A stretch of 64,000 nt of DNA from Pardosa pseudoannulata (taxonomy: Eukaryota; Arthropoda; Arachnida; Araneae; Lycosidae): the NCBI GenBank assembly GCA_032207245.1, contig CM063503.1, positions 57,042,517 to 57,106,516 of the forward strand, written 5' to 3'. Numbering within the stretch: position 1 is the first letter of the stretch; the number at the start of each line of letters is the position of its first letter. Under the pieces are notes generated by a model, which saw nothing but the letters and a program-made list of their open reading frames with translations, searched no databases and was not told where the DNA came from. Positions 1-9,119 of the stretch are shown here, piece after piece. Both the position numbers and the translations under genes were made by a program.

Positions 1-179
1 TTTTAAATATTTAAAAAAATTATTGATTTCTATATAAAAATTTCAGCATTTTTATAAAGTTTAACCCTTATTAATGTTCATGGAAAAAATGCATTCTAAA
101 CAGAGCAAAATTTTCTATTTTATATTGAATCTAACTTAGGTTGCCTTAATGAAGATTTTTCAGATCGAAAAGTACCATA
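1..179. other. AT-rich sequence, nothing recognised
   Basis: Low-GC sequence with scattered stop codons in all frames. A TTAACCCTTA motif lies near position 62, but no matching inverted end was found, so it is not called as an element. Confidence 0.5.
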
Positions 180-690
180 CTCCCTTAAATGCAGTTTTAC
201 TTAGTTCTTTTGTTAGTTTACTCAGAAATATCTGAGCCTTTTCTCAGGAAAGATTCAAATTTCCTAATGATTTTCTAAAATTCTGATAAAAATATACAGC
301 TCTGCATTTCTCCTCATTTTCAAATTGATTTTCACGCCAGTTCCAGAAATCTTTTGTTGCTGTCTTTCGCCAATTCTGAGAAAAGGTTTTGTCCTCTAGA
401 AGATCACATCTGCACGGTAGTTGTTGGTTACTTTTTACTAGATGTAACGTTTAGGTGACATTTGGACAAGGATCAAAACCCTATAATACTTCACTTCCTG
501 TGAAATTTTCTTTTTGAGTTGATTGTTTTCAAATAATTCTCTTTCTCAATCATCTTTTTGAAATTTGTTTGTTTGGCATTCAGAACTTTTCAGAGCTTGA
601 AAAATTTTGTGAAGAATGAAAAATTCCTTTATATCTTTTTTTTTGTGGTTATAGCTTCATTAAAAATATTTAATAATTTTCTTTCAATTA
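180..690. repeat. Left arm of a large diverged inverted repeat
   Basis: Reading this arm in reverse complement reproduces the order of motifs at about 7425-7880: the TCTAGAGG/CCTCTAGA block, the AAAGATTTCTGG block, the GTTGTTGGT block and the purine-rich block near ATATCTTTT. Identity is imperfect, with many small indels. The arms are about 0.5 kb and their outer ends about 7.7 kb apart. Part of the right-arm sequence also occurs as a direct copy at about 6960-7260, so the arms belong to a locally amplified repeat family. They need not be the termini of one transposon. Confidence 0.7.
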
Positions 691-1032
691 ATGAAAAATT
701 GACTGTATTTATTTGTGATGTAGTTTAAAATTAAGTGATTTTAACACTAGAACTTCGGAAGTTTTGGTCTACCTAAAACCGTGGCTGGGTCAAATTTACC
801 ACGATTTATATGAATACGCTTTGTTATTCAAAAAGTACAATGTTTGTGTACACTGTACACAGTACATTGTATTTATACTCAATGACATTTATTCAGTTTT
901 AGACATTAAATTATTATAATAATTGATAAATTGCTAGGTATTACAATACGAAAAGTATATATATAGAGAAAAAATATATAGACAACTTTAATAAGTTATT
1001 TAGTTTCTTACAGAGTTCAGGCGCAGTTTCAA
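691..1032. other. AT-rich spacer with a possible TTAA-type terminus
   Basis: Position 743 starts TTAACACTAGAACTTCGGAA, which contains the small palindrome ACTTCGGAAGT and looks like a TTAA-type transposon end. No partner end was found. The rest holds short AT runs. Confidence 0.3.
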
Positions 1033-1676
1033 TAACTTTATAAATGTATATATATGTAATATTAAAATCCCTTATTTATATATTTTAATATTTATTTAAT
1101 AACTTCTGTTCATAAGTTACGTTATTGGGGTTTGCTCGGTAATTCTGATTTTTCCCTCCAGACACTCTATAGACTAATCCAGCCTCTGTCTGTACTTCTT
1201 TAACCAATAGTAAACGCGTTCATTTTAGACTAGGTATTTTTTATCACGCGATCAAATGTGTTTAGGGATTATTCGTAGTGTATTTACATGAGAAATCCCT
1301 ACATAAAAAGTGTGTGTGCATGATGTTCTCGAAGTTTTTGACTGTTGTATTGTTTACTTTAAAAATGTATATATATGTTATATTAAAATCCCTTATTTAC
1401 ATATTTTAATATTAATTTAATAACTTCTGTTCATAAATTACGTTATTGGGGTTTGCGCGGTAATTCTGATTTTTCCCTCCAGACACGCTATAGACTTAAT
1501 CCAGCCTCTGTCTGTACTTCTTTAACCAATAGTAAACGCGTTCATTTTAGGCGTAGGTATTTTTTATCACACGATCAAATGTGCTTAGCAAATATTCGTA
1601 GTCTATTTATCTGAGAAATCCCTACATAAAAAGTGTGTGTGCATGATGTTCTCGAAGTTTTTGACTGTTGTATTGA
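1033..1676. repeat. Two-copy tandem duplication, period about 320 bp
   Basis: The block from ATGTATATATATG through the TTATTGGGGTTTG segment, the CCAGCCTCTGTCTGTACTTC segment and the CATGATGTTCTCGAAG segment occurs twice, at about 1033-1353 and 1354-1676. The copies are nearly collinear with scattered substitutions, for example GTTTGCTCGG against GTTTGCGCGG. The relatively low divergence suggests a younger duplication than the surrounding satellites. No coding potential is visible. Confidence 0.85.
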
Positions 1677-1740
1677 TTTGATGTATCGTCACCAGAAATA
1701 AAATGTGTTGTGCTTTTTGATGAATCTCGCCCATCTTACA

Positions 1741-1793
1741 CACAGACACATAGATAGACAGACAGACACACACACACATATATATATATATAT
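1741..1793. repeat. Compound microsatellite (GACA/AC/AT)
   Basis: CACAGACACA and GATAGACAGACAGA runs grade into (CA)n and then (TA)n. The step-wise motif change is typical of a compound microsatellite. Confidence 0.9.
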
Positions 1794-1799
1794 CTTATT

Positions 1800-2700
1800 G
1801 TTAACAAAAATTATCAAAGGGTGTTACAATAAAAATTTGAAGTCTGGAAAGGTACTGTGTTTCCTAAACTATAGACAATAAAACAGGGTAAACCCTTAAA
1901 GCAGATAATACACAGCAGTGGAAATTTTGAACCAAGTGTCAATCTTATACAAACAGAAAATGAGATTTAAATATTTTTGCACAGGAGAGGAAATTGTGAG
2001 CTTAGCTTCTGTAGCCAAGATTAAATCTTGAATAAACAGAAAATGTGATTTAAACAATTTTTTTTAATCTAATTTTACTTTGCTTTTCTAAGTTGGCAGA
2101 GCAGAAATGATTTAAATATTAGGTGTACTATGTTCCCTTAACTACAGAAAATGAAACAGGATAAACTACGAAAAGAGCTATGATACAGCAGAGACAAATG
2201 TGAGTTAAGTTTCTTCAGCCAAGTTCCAATCTTGTACAAACAGAAAATGTGATTTCAACATTTCTGTTTATTTAATTTTACTTTGCTTGTCTAAGTTAAG
2301 CATAAATGATTTGAATATCAGGAGTCATACAAAGTGAATATTGCATTTACATCCTCTTACTCTTATCAAAAGTTATCAAAGGGTGTTACAATAAAGATTT
2401 GAAGTCTGGAAAGGTACTACGTGTTTCTTAAACTATAGACAATAAAACAGGATAAACCCTTAAAGCAGATAATACACAGCAGTGGAAATTTTGAGCCAAG
2501 TGTCAATCTTATACAAACAGAAAATGAGATTTAAATATTTTTGCACAGAAGAGGAAATTGTGAGCTTAGCTTCTGTAGCCAAGTTTCAATCTTGAATAAA
2601 CAGAAAATGTGATTTAAACAATTTTGTTTATCTAATTTTACTTTGCTTTTCTAAGTTGGCTAAGCAGAAATGATTTGAATATCAGGAGTCATGAAACGTA
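1800..2700. repeat. Tandem array with about 560-bp period and a partial middle copy
   Basis: The segment TTATCAAAGGGTGTTACAAT begins copies near 1811 and 2370. Each runs through TTTGAAGTCTGGAAAGGTAC, the CTATAGACAATAAAACAGG segment and the TATACAAACAGAAAATGAGA segment. A shorter, more diverged unit between (about 2100-2340) shares the ACAAACAGAAAATGTGATTT and TGATTTGAATATCAGGAGTC blocks. This fits unequal crossing-over producing a higher-order arrangement. No ORF is conserved between copies. Confidence 0.85.
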
Positions 2701-3400
2701 AATATAGCATTAATATTCTATTATAAGAGAGCAAACCAAAAGAAAATGCTTCGAAAATACATTAATATCAAAGTAAATACTGCATTGTGACGTAGTTTCA
2801 TATTTATGATAAATTCAGTCGCTATTCATTTCTTTTTTCTCAAATATTTATTGCATTACATGTTCTATAATTTATTTTTCTTCTCTGTTTAAAGTTTTAC
2901 GATTCCCATAAATTTTTTCTTTGTTTCGTCGACAAAGACTTGTAGAAGATGAATTTGGTATAAATTTTACGATTCTGATAAATATTTAACGATTCCATCA
3001 TAAAATTGAATCTTTTATTATTAAAAAGCAAATTTTTTATTAAAAAAAGGAAATTGTTAAATTATGTTGAGAAACATATTTCTATAGCTCTCTGAAATCA
3101 ATCATCATAATTCATACTAGAAAGTTTTTTTTCAACTATCATTTTTTTGACAAATATAAAAGTCAATATTAAATGCTTTTTTAATTATATTCTTTGGTTC
3201 AGTTTATTATTAATCCTTAGCATTACCGTGTTCCAGATTTGAAGCATACCCAAAAATTGATACCAGTTTAAATTGAGGTTTTCTTGATAGTCTGAAATAT
3301 TGCATTAACACAATTTGCTCATAGAATCTATACCAAATAGCAACGCTAAATTTAAAGTTCACATCAAAGTTTTATTCATCGTTTAATTCATCGCACATGA
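2701..3400. other. AT-rich unique stretch, nothing recognised
   Basis: No ORF of interest, no strong repeat to neighbours and no terminal inverted repeats seen. Confidence 0.5.
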
Positions 3401-3571
3401 TTAACCCTTCATTTAACAAGATGTTTTTTCAAATATTTTTTAATTTTAATATCTGTTATTTTCCCCTGTCTGTATAGACATTATGATCTCTGTAAAATAA
3501 ACAAAAAAAAATATCATTTTCCACTTTTGAGACATGTCCGGTGTGGCGGACTTAGTCAAGTTAAGGGTTAA
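3401..3571. mobile_element. TTAA-flanked MITE (piggyBac-type), 171 bp
   Basis: The element starts TTAACCCTTCATTT and its far end reads TTAACCCTTAACTT in reverse complement, giving imperfect terminal inverted repeats (TIRs) with a TTAA at both ends. TTAA duplications with CCC-starting ends are characteristic of piggyBac-superfamily transposons. It is far too short to encode a transposase, so it would be non-autonomous. Near the right end GTCCG (3536-3540) and CGGAC (3547-3551) form a stem with a 6-nt loop, 16 nt inside the TTAA. The TTAA element at 4534 lies just beyond the SINE cluster. Confidence 0.65.
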
Positions 3572-3716
3572 TACTGAAATAAATTTAAAAATAATTTTAA
3601 ATTGTAGACTCTAAAAGTAAATTTTTGGAAAGACAATATACAACTTTTTAAGGAGGGAATATAGCCTTCAAATATTTGAATTTTTTAATCCTTTTTTTGA
3701 TAGAATAAAATTTTGG

Positions 3717-3890
3717 GCTTGGTTTGCAGCGCTATAATATATTGTTTTGTAACAAGAGAACTAATGAGAACAGAACCTACCGCTTAAAGCCCGATTCGAA
3801 CGGCTGCGAACAATCACGCCTGAAATGTGATTCGAACTCACGAACTCCGGTTCCAAAGAGTAAAACCGAATCAGCCATCTTTCGGCAAGT
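3717..3890 (-). mobile_element. SINE-A copy (tRNA-derived), degraded
   Basis: Read on the minus strand this matches the better copies at 3934, 29157 and 30788: a tRNA-like head with a damaged B box (AGTTCGAATCAC), then the GCCGTTCG and GGCTTTAAGC body motifs, then a tail ending AACCAAGCCC. The acceptor side and A box are eroded. It lies head-to-head with the plus-strand copy 44 bp away. Pol III transcription is unlikely from this copy. Confidence 0.75.
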
Positions 3891-3933
3891 ATTAGGAAAA
3901 TTTCATTAATTAAGTCGATTTATCATTTAAAAC

Positions 3934-4107
3934 GCCGAACACTGAGCGATTGGTTAGTGCGCTGATCGTTAGTACCGGAGTTCGTGGGTTCGAATCCCAC
4001 TCTGGCATGGATGTTCGTATTCAGAATCGGCTTTAAACAGTAGGTGTCGGTCTCAATAGCCCTCGTGTGCAAAACAGTAGACCGTAGCTCTCCAAACCAA
4101 ACCAAAT
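3934..4107 (+). mobile_element. SINE-A copy (tRNA-derived)
   Basis: The head resembles a tRNA gene: a GATTGGTTAGTGCGC D-arm/A-box region, then GTGGGTTCGAATCCCAC (3984-4000), a perfect 5-bp T-stem with the TTCGAAT loop that serves as Pol III B box. The body follows (GCATGGATGTTCGTA, GGCTTTAAACAGTAGG, AGCCCTCGTGTGCAAAACAG). The 3' end is CCAAACCAAACCAAA, a short tandem tail. About 174 bp is close to the other full copies. The anticodon arm does not fold convincingly, so the parent tRNA cannot be named. Confidence 0.9.
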
Positions 4108-4145
4108 CATCAATTAAATCCAAATTTATAGTTGAAAATTTATGT

Positions 4146-4498
4146 TATTTTTGCTGATGCTACTTGGTCAAACCAAGCACGATTGAGCCATACGCTACTC
4201 ATATTAAGGCAAAGGGGTTAACCTTTCGTTTTAACGAGAACCTCTAGGGTGGAAATACGACTTATGCTCAAGTGGATCCTCGTGTCAGAAGCAGAGTCTA
4301 CACAGACGACCCATAGGCTTAGCCTGCCACCCCCAGAGGTATTGATTGAGAACTTGGAGGATATTGTAACCACAAACATATTTTACGTGCCCCAGTTGCC
4401 TTCAACGAACACGGCAGATCTTAGGCCGCCTCGGGCTCCGAACCAGCAACCCTCGAGTTACCAGAGCTTTGCTTTTACCGATTGAGCTACCGCTGCTC
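4146..4498 (-). mobile_element. SINE-B copy (tRNA-derived, about 350 bp)
   Basis: On the minus strand it begins with a tRNA-like head, GCGGTAGCTCAATCGGTAAA (A-box region), followed by GGTTGCTGGTTCGGAGCC (B box slightly off consensus). A long body follows with the AGTTCTCAATCAATACCTCT block and the CTTGGTTTGACC end. The same order of blocks occurs at 25361-25715. An ORF crossing it on the plus strand is a by-product. It is the third SINE in a cluster. Confidence 0.88.
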
Positions 4499-4533
4499 TT
4501 AAAATGAAAAACAAATGTATACGAAGTTTAAAG

Positions 4534-5185
4534 TTAACCCCTTCCCGGTTTTTCCCGAGCTGAACTCGGGCAGGAGAAATGTACCATCCTGGATCATCCC
4601 GAATGTAGCTTACACTGTGAAATTTTACACTGTGCAATCAGTCTTTCCCGAATTATTTCACATGTGCTTTTTATGGTTTAGAATGCTTTTGTTTACTTTT
4701 CTGGATACTAGATTATTTGCTGCTCAAAGAGAGGCAGTAGAGGGAAGAAGGTAAGGGGAGAAACAAGGTTCTAATGTCCAGGTTACGATGTAGGACTGTT
4801 ACGAGGTAACGGTGCAGTACCGTGTTTTCTATTGTATCATACACGACCAAATTTTGATTAATAATTTCATAATCATTTATGTAAATGCATAGGATATAAA
4901 TAAAATTTAATTCAAGATAAAAGTTAGGTATTCTAAGCTTTATATTTATAGTTAGTGTGAATTGACTCCAAAGTCTAATGATTTGTGCCGTACAGAAAGC
5001 CAACTATACATGTAAATTACTTATTTATTTAAATTGATTTTTTTACAATAATTTTCAGGAAATTTTGTATGTGAATGAGGCTATTATGTTTAAAAGGCTA
5101 TATATGTATAAAAATAAGCATATGGGTAAAAATTGACATTTTTTGACCCATAATCCCGAAATAAAATGAACCTGGAAGGGGTTAA
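4534..5185. mobile_element. TTAA-flanked MITE (piggyBac-type), 652 bp
   Basis: Left end TTAACCCCTTCCCGGTT; right end in reverse complement TTAACCCCTTCCAGGTT, so 16 of 17 positions match and both ends carry TTAA. On the left, CCCGAG (4554-4559) pairs with CTCGGG (4565-4570) around a 5-nt loop, 16 nt inside the TTAA. The interior is AT-rich without a transposase frame, so the element is non-autonomous. It abuts the SINE-B copy ending at 4498. Confidence 0.85.
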
Positions 5186-5229
5186 TACGAATTAAAAAGT
5201 TAAAAAATTCATGCTACATTTTAAATTTC

Positions 5230-5420
5230 CTTCCTTTTTGGGATCACTTCGAATAAACCAAGACAATACACACACAGCTCTTTTATGACATATAGAATTC
5301 CCCAAAAATAATCTTGAGAATTACAGGAAATTATGAACAGTTTAAAAAAACACATTAAAATAATTACAACAGAAGTACAAATTCACAGTACAATTTTCAA
5401 CACATAAGTTATATGAAACA
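5230..5420. repeat. Isolated monomer of the 307-bp satellite
   Basis: Contains ATCACTTCGAATAAACCAAG, the TTTTATGACATATAG block, CTTGAGAATTACAGGAAATT and TACAAATTCACAGTACAATT, in the same order as in the array at 9.1-11.3 kb. It is separated from that array by about 3.7 kb of unrelated satellite. Confidence 0.85.
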
Positions 5421-7424
5421 AACATATAATATAAAAGAACCATCGATAAAAAATTTCCTTGGATATTTGTCCTAATTCTTTAAAGTTTTTTTTAAATTCT
5501 ATTTTTTGCCTTTTCCTGAAAACTATTCTTTTGAACCATGTGCGCAACATTATTTTAAAATTATTTTAAAACTGAATAATATAAAATTTCAAAATATTTA
5601 TAATAATGTGGTATAATTTCTATCTATTTTTAAGTATGTTCTTTTAATTTATTTTAACAATTTTTATTTATTTTTGATGTTTGAACAATCATTTACAATT
5701 TGTAAAGGTAAATTACCAATATTGCCAGATATATTTTTATACACCATAATCTATCCAAAATTAAATTAGCTCAATAAGTGTTTTCAGATCGTGAAGCCAG
5801 TAATTATGTATACAGACCGAAGCTGCGTATGAAGCGGCTCGTACGGTTTTAAAGAGTATCGATTATTAAGCACTAAAGTGCGGAAGTCAACGAATAAACT
5901 TTATACAATAAACTTAATTGTAAAACAAAACACAAATAAATACAATTTTCTAGTAATCGGTAGAAAAGTAACTACTTTTCCTGAAAACTTGTTTTGAACC
6001 GTGAGCGCAACATTTACTTTTAAAACTGAATAATATAAAATTTCAAAATATTTATAATAATGTGGTATAATTTCTATCTATTTTTAAGTATGTTCTTTTA
6101 ATTTATTTTAACAATTTTTATTTATTTTTGATGTTTATAACAATTTTTTCATTTACTATTTGTAACGGATAAATTATCAAATATTGCCAAATATAGCATT
6201 TTTATACACCGTAATCTATCGAAAATTAAATTAGCTCACTAAAGTGTTTTCAAAAGACCGCGTGAAGCCAGTAATTATGTATATGCAGACCGAAGGATGC
6301 GCATGAAGCGGCTCGTACGATTTTAAAGAGTATGGATTATTAAGCACTAAAGTGAAGAAAACAACGAATAAACTTTACGCAGAAAACTTAATTGTAAAAC
6401 AAAACATAAATAAATACAATTTTTTAGTAATCGGTAGAAAAATAACTATTTTCCTAAAAACTGTTGTTTTGAACAGTGAGCGCAACTTTACTTTAAAACT
6501 AAATAATATACAATTTCAAAATATTTATAATAATGGGGCATAATTTCTATCAATTTTTAAGTATGTTCATTTAATTTTTTTAAATAATTTTCATTTATTT
6601 TTGATGTTTGTAACAATTTTTTTTTCATTTACAATCTGTAAAGGATAAATTATCAAATATTGCCAAATATAGCATTTTTATACACCGTAATCTATCGAAA
6701 ATTAAATTAGCTCACTAAAGTGTTTTCAAAAGACCGCGTGAAGCCAGTAATTATGTATATGCAGACCGAAGGCTGCCGTAGGCCGCTTCATACGCAGACC
6801 GAAGGATGCGCATGAAGCGGCTCGTACGATTTTAAAGAGTATGGATTATTAAGCACTAAAGTGAAGAAAACAACGAATAAACTTTACGCAGAAAACTTAA
6901 TTGTAAAACAAAACATAAATAAATACACTTTTACAGTAATTGGTAGAAAAATATTAAATATTTTTTAAAAAGATAAAACCACTGAAAAGATATAAAAGAA
7001 TTTGTTTTCTTTACAACACTTTTCAAGTTTTGGATCCAAAAAAAGTTTGAGGAAGAGCCTTATTTGAAAATAATTTTCTCACGAAAACAAAAGTTCTACA
7101 GAAAGTGATGAATTAAAGCGTTTCGATCCTTATTCAGATGTCGCTTAAATGGTAAGTGTAGTAAAAAGAAACCAACAATTAACGCGTACATGTAATTTTC
7201 TAGAGGGCAAAACATTTTCTCAGAATTGGTGAAAGACAGCAACAAAAGATTTCTGGAAGCTAGTAATTATGTATACGCAGACCGAAGCCTGCGTATGAAG
7301 CGGATCGTACGATTTTAAAGAGTACCGATTATTAAGCACTAAAGTGCGGAAGACAACGGATAAACTTTATGCAGAAAACTTAATTGTAAAACAAAACACA
7401 AATAAATACAAGTTTTCAGTAATC
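5421..7424. repeat. Tandem array, period about 475-520 bp, with indels
   Basis: The marker block GAAGCCAGTAATTATGTATA recurs at about 5790, 6262, 6740 and 7255. Each is followed by ATGAAGCGGCTCGTACG-type sequence, then ATTATTAAGCACTAAAGTG, then TTGTAAAACAAAACA. Copies 1-3 also share a TTTCTATCTATTTTTAAGTATG-like segment upstream. The fourth copy is joined instead to the right-arm repeat family. A 63-aa reading frame at 6352 is repeat noise. Confidence 0.85.
6782..6821. repeat. Local inverted duplication (hairpin) in one satellite copy
   Basis: GCCGCTTCATACGCA (6782-6796) and TGCGCATGAAGCGGC (6807-6821) pair at 14 of 15 positions around a 10-nt loop. The sister copy at about 6285-6310 has only the right-hand part, so the extra 32-33 bp in this copy look like an inverted re-copying event. 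Confidence 0.8.
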
Positions 7425-7880
7425 GGTAGAAAAATATTAAATATTTTTTAAAAACATAAAACCAAAGAAAAGATATAAAAGAATTTGTCTTTCTTTACAA
7501 CACTTCTGGATCCAGAAGAAGTTTGGGAAAGAGCCTTATTTGAAAATAATTTTCTCACGAAAAAAAAAAAAATTCTACAGAAAGTGATGAATTAAGGGGT
7601 TTAGATCCCTATTCATGTGTCGCTTAAATGGTACATGTAGTAAAAAGAAACCAACAACTAACGCGTACATGTAATTTTCTAGAGGGCAAAACATTTTCTC
7701 AGAATTAGTGAAAGATAGCAACAAAAGATTTCTGGAACAGGTGTTGAAATCAATTTGAAAATAGGGAGAAATGGGGTAATGTTTAATTTTATTAGTATTT
7801 AGCTAAGTCATTGGGAAGTTAGTAACTTTCTTGAGAAAAGGCTCAGACTTTTCTGAGTAACTTAATAAAAACAAAAATTA
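7425..7880. repeat. Right arm of the large inverted repeat
   Basis: Collinear in reverse complement with 180-690, including TTTTCTAGAGGGCAAAACA, GCAACAAAAGATTTCTGGAA and the AAAGGCTCAGA block. A second direct copy of its left half lies at about 6960-7260. Confidence 0.7.
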
Positions 7881-8540
7881 CATTTAACCAAGAACCGCGG
7901 AATGGGTCATTTTGACCTAAAAACTATGTTCCATCTAATCTTCTCAAAAAGTTAATGACGAAACTGAATAAATTTCTTGACTTTTCCTAATTTATATCCA
8001 CAGAAATGTATGAAAATATAATATTGAAGAATATGTGCATATGCGAAAAATGGTTCAATACTAAGCTTATAAGTGTGGAAACAAAACTGTAGCTATTTTC
8101 CTTACTGTAAAATACCACTATGTAGGAAATGTACAATATATATATATATACATATATATGTAATGTAAAAACTTAATACTTTAATCCAAAACTAAAATTA
8201 CTAACACCTCTATTAAAAAACCACCAAAACCGCAATTTCTTCATCTTTTTAGTGGCTTTTCGGCGTTAAACTCTTTTGTTTCCTTCCTGTTGGCGAGCTT
8301 AACTCGCCAACCTACTTGATGGTTAAGAGCACTTAAAAGCACTTATAATTTGAAGAGTAACAAATTCCTTTCTCAAGCGGTTAGCGTCCCCAAGATTATA
8401 TAAGGCTGCGCGACGATCCTCTATAGAAATTTTGCTCTGTACGCTGCCGAATAAACATGTTATAAAATTTATCCTGGATATTCGTATTAATTTTTTCGAC
8501 CACGCTACATCGGTGAAGCATAGCAGGCCAAGCTATGCTT
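7881..8540. other. AT-rich spacer with one TTAA-type terminus
   Basis: At 8266 TTAAACTCTTTTG is followed by GTTGGCGAG (8289-8297), a 5-nt gap and CTCGCCAAC (8303-8311), a perfect 9-bp stem. This matches the layout of the TTAA elements at 3401, 4534 and 17114, but I did not find the opposite end. TGAAGCATAGC (8514-8524) and GCTATGCTTCA (8532-8542) form a second perfect 11-bp stem at the edge of the adjacent AT tract. Confidence 0.5.
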
Positions 8541-8541
8541 C

Positions 8542-8612
<71 letters not shown>
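8541..8612. repeat. (AT)n microsatellite
   Basis: About 70 bp of TA dinucleotides with one C interruption near the left end. It produces Tyr-Ile repeats in translation, which are not a protein. Confidence 0.97.
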
Positions 8613-8617
<5 letters not shown>

Positions 8618-8789
8618 GGACCCGAAAGGCGTTGTCCTGTTTTAACCCTGTAAATACAAAAATTGTAAAATGCTTTTAAATAAATTATAAATTGGACAGT
8701 TTTTATGGAAAAATAAAGAAAAAAATATTTAAAAAAATATTTGATGCCACTATGCGTAGAGTTATCACAAACTAATTAGATTAAATTAA
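8613..8789. other. AT-rich spacer
   Basis: Nothing recognised. TTTTAACCCTGTAAAT at about 8640 resembles a TTAA element end but has no partner. Confidence 0.4.
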
Positions 8790-8880
8790 AATTCCCTCAT
8801 CACCTGCACGGGGATTCAATCTTGGAGTTTCTTCTACTTAAGCCTGTTGAGTTGACCACTGTGCCACAGATACGTTAGTA
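8790..8880 (-). mobile_element. tRNA-like SINE head (SINE-C), degraded
   Basis: On the minus strand TGGCACAGTGGTCAACTC fits the Pol III A box well, and about 35 nt later GATTGAATCCCCG is a weakened B box. The GTAGAAGAAACTCC segment before the B box corresponds to GTAGAAACCCC in the element at 33545-33700, which suggests one family. No folded tRNA is intact. It could instead be an old tRNA pseudogene. Confidence 0.55.
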
Positions 8881-9119
8881 AAAGGTTTCCATTAATATAA
8901 AATAAGTGCGAATTTGGATTTTTAATGAAGTCATTAGGATCAAAGTTCTATCAAATAGTTGAAGGATCAAGTATCCTGTCTTTGTGGCTTCCTAGTTCTA
9001 AATTGTTAAATGCTCTAATTTAAAAATAGTTAATATAAAAATGATAATAAAATTGGCTGCATCGTCAAAACCTATAGTATCAATGTAAATCTTTTCTTTG
9101 CTCAAATGTTTTTAAGAAT
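8881..9119. other. AT-rich spacer with part of a local duplication
   Basis: The block AAATTGGCTGCATCGTCAAA with the following CTATAGTATCAATGTAAA (about 9050) recurs about 236 bp downstream (about 9287), at the edge of the 307-bp satellite. Confidence 0.5.

Noticed and set aside
741..800. piggyBac terminus TTAACACTAG
   Set aside because: No partner end within several kb; kept only as a remark.
1033..2700. CRISPR-like array
   Set aside because: Repeats are hundreds of bases long with no short direct repeat and unique spacer pattern; the genome is eukaryotic.
62..3571. One large TTAA element from the TTAACCCTTA at 62 to the TTAA at 3568
   Set aside because: The inner 3401-3571 pair gives a better match and a realistic MITE length; nothing else supports the longer span.
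3984..4000. Possible functional tRNA gene
   Set aside because: The T-arm is perfect, but the anticodon stem and acceptor stem do not pair; the SINE body and tail follow directly. The same applies to the other SINE heads.
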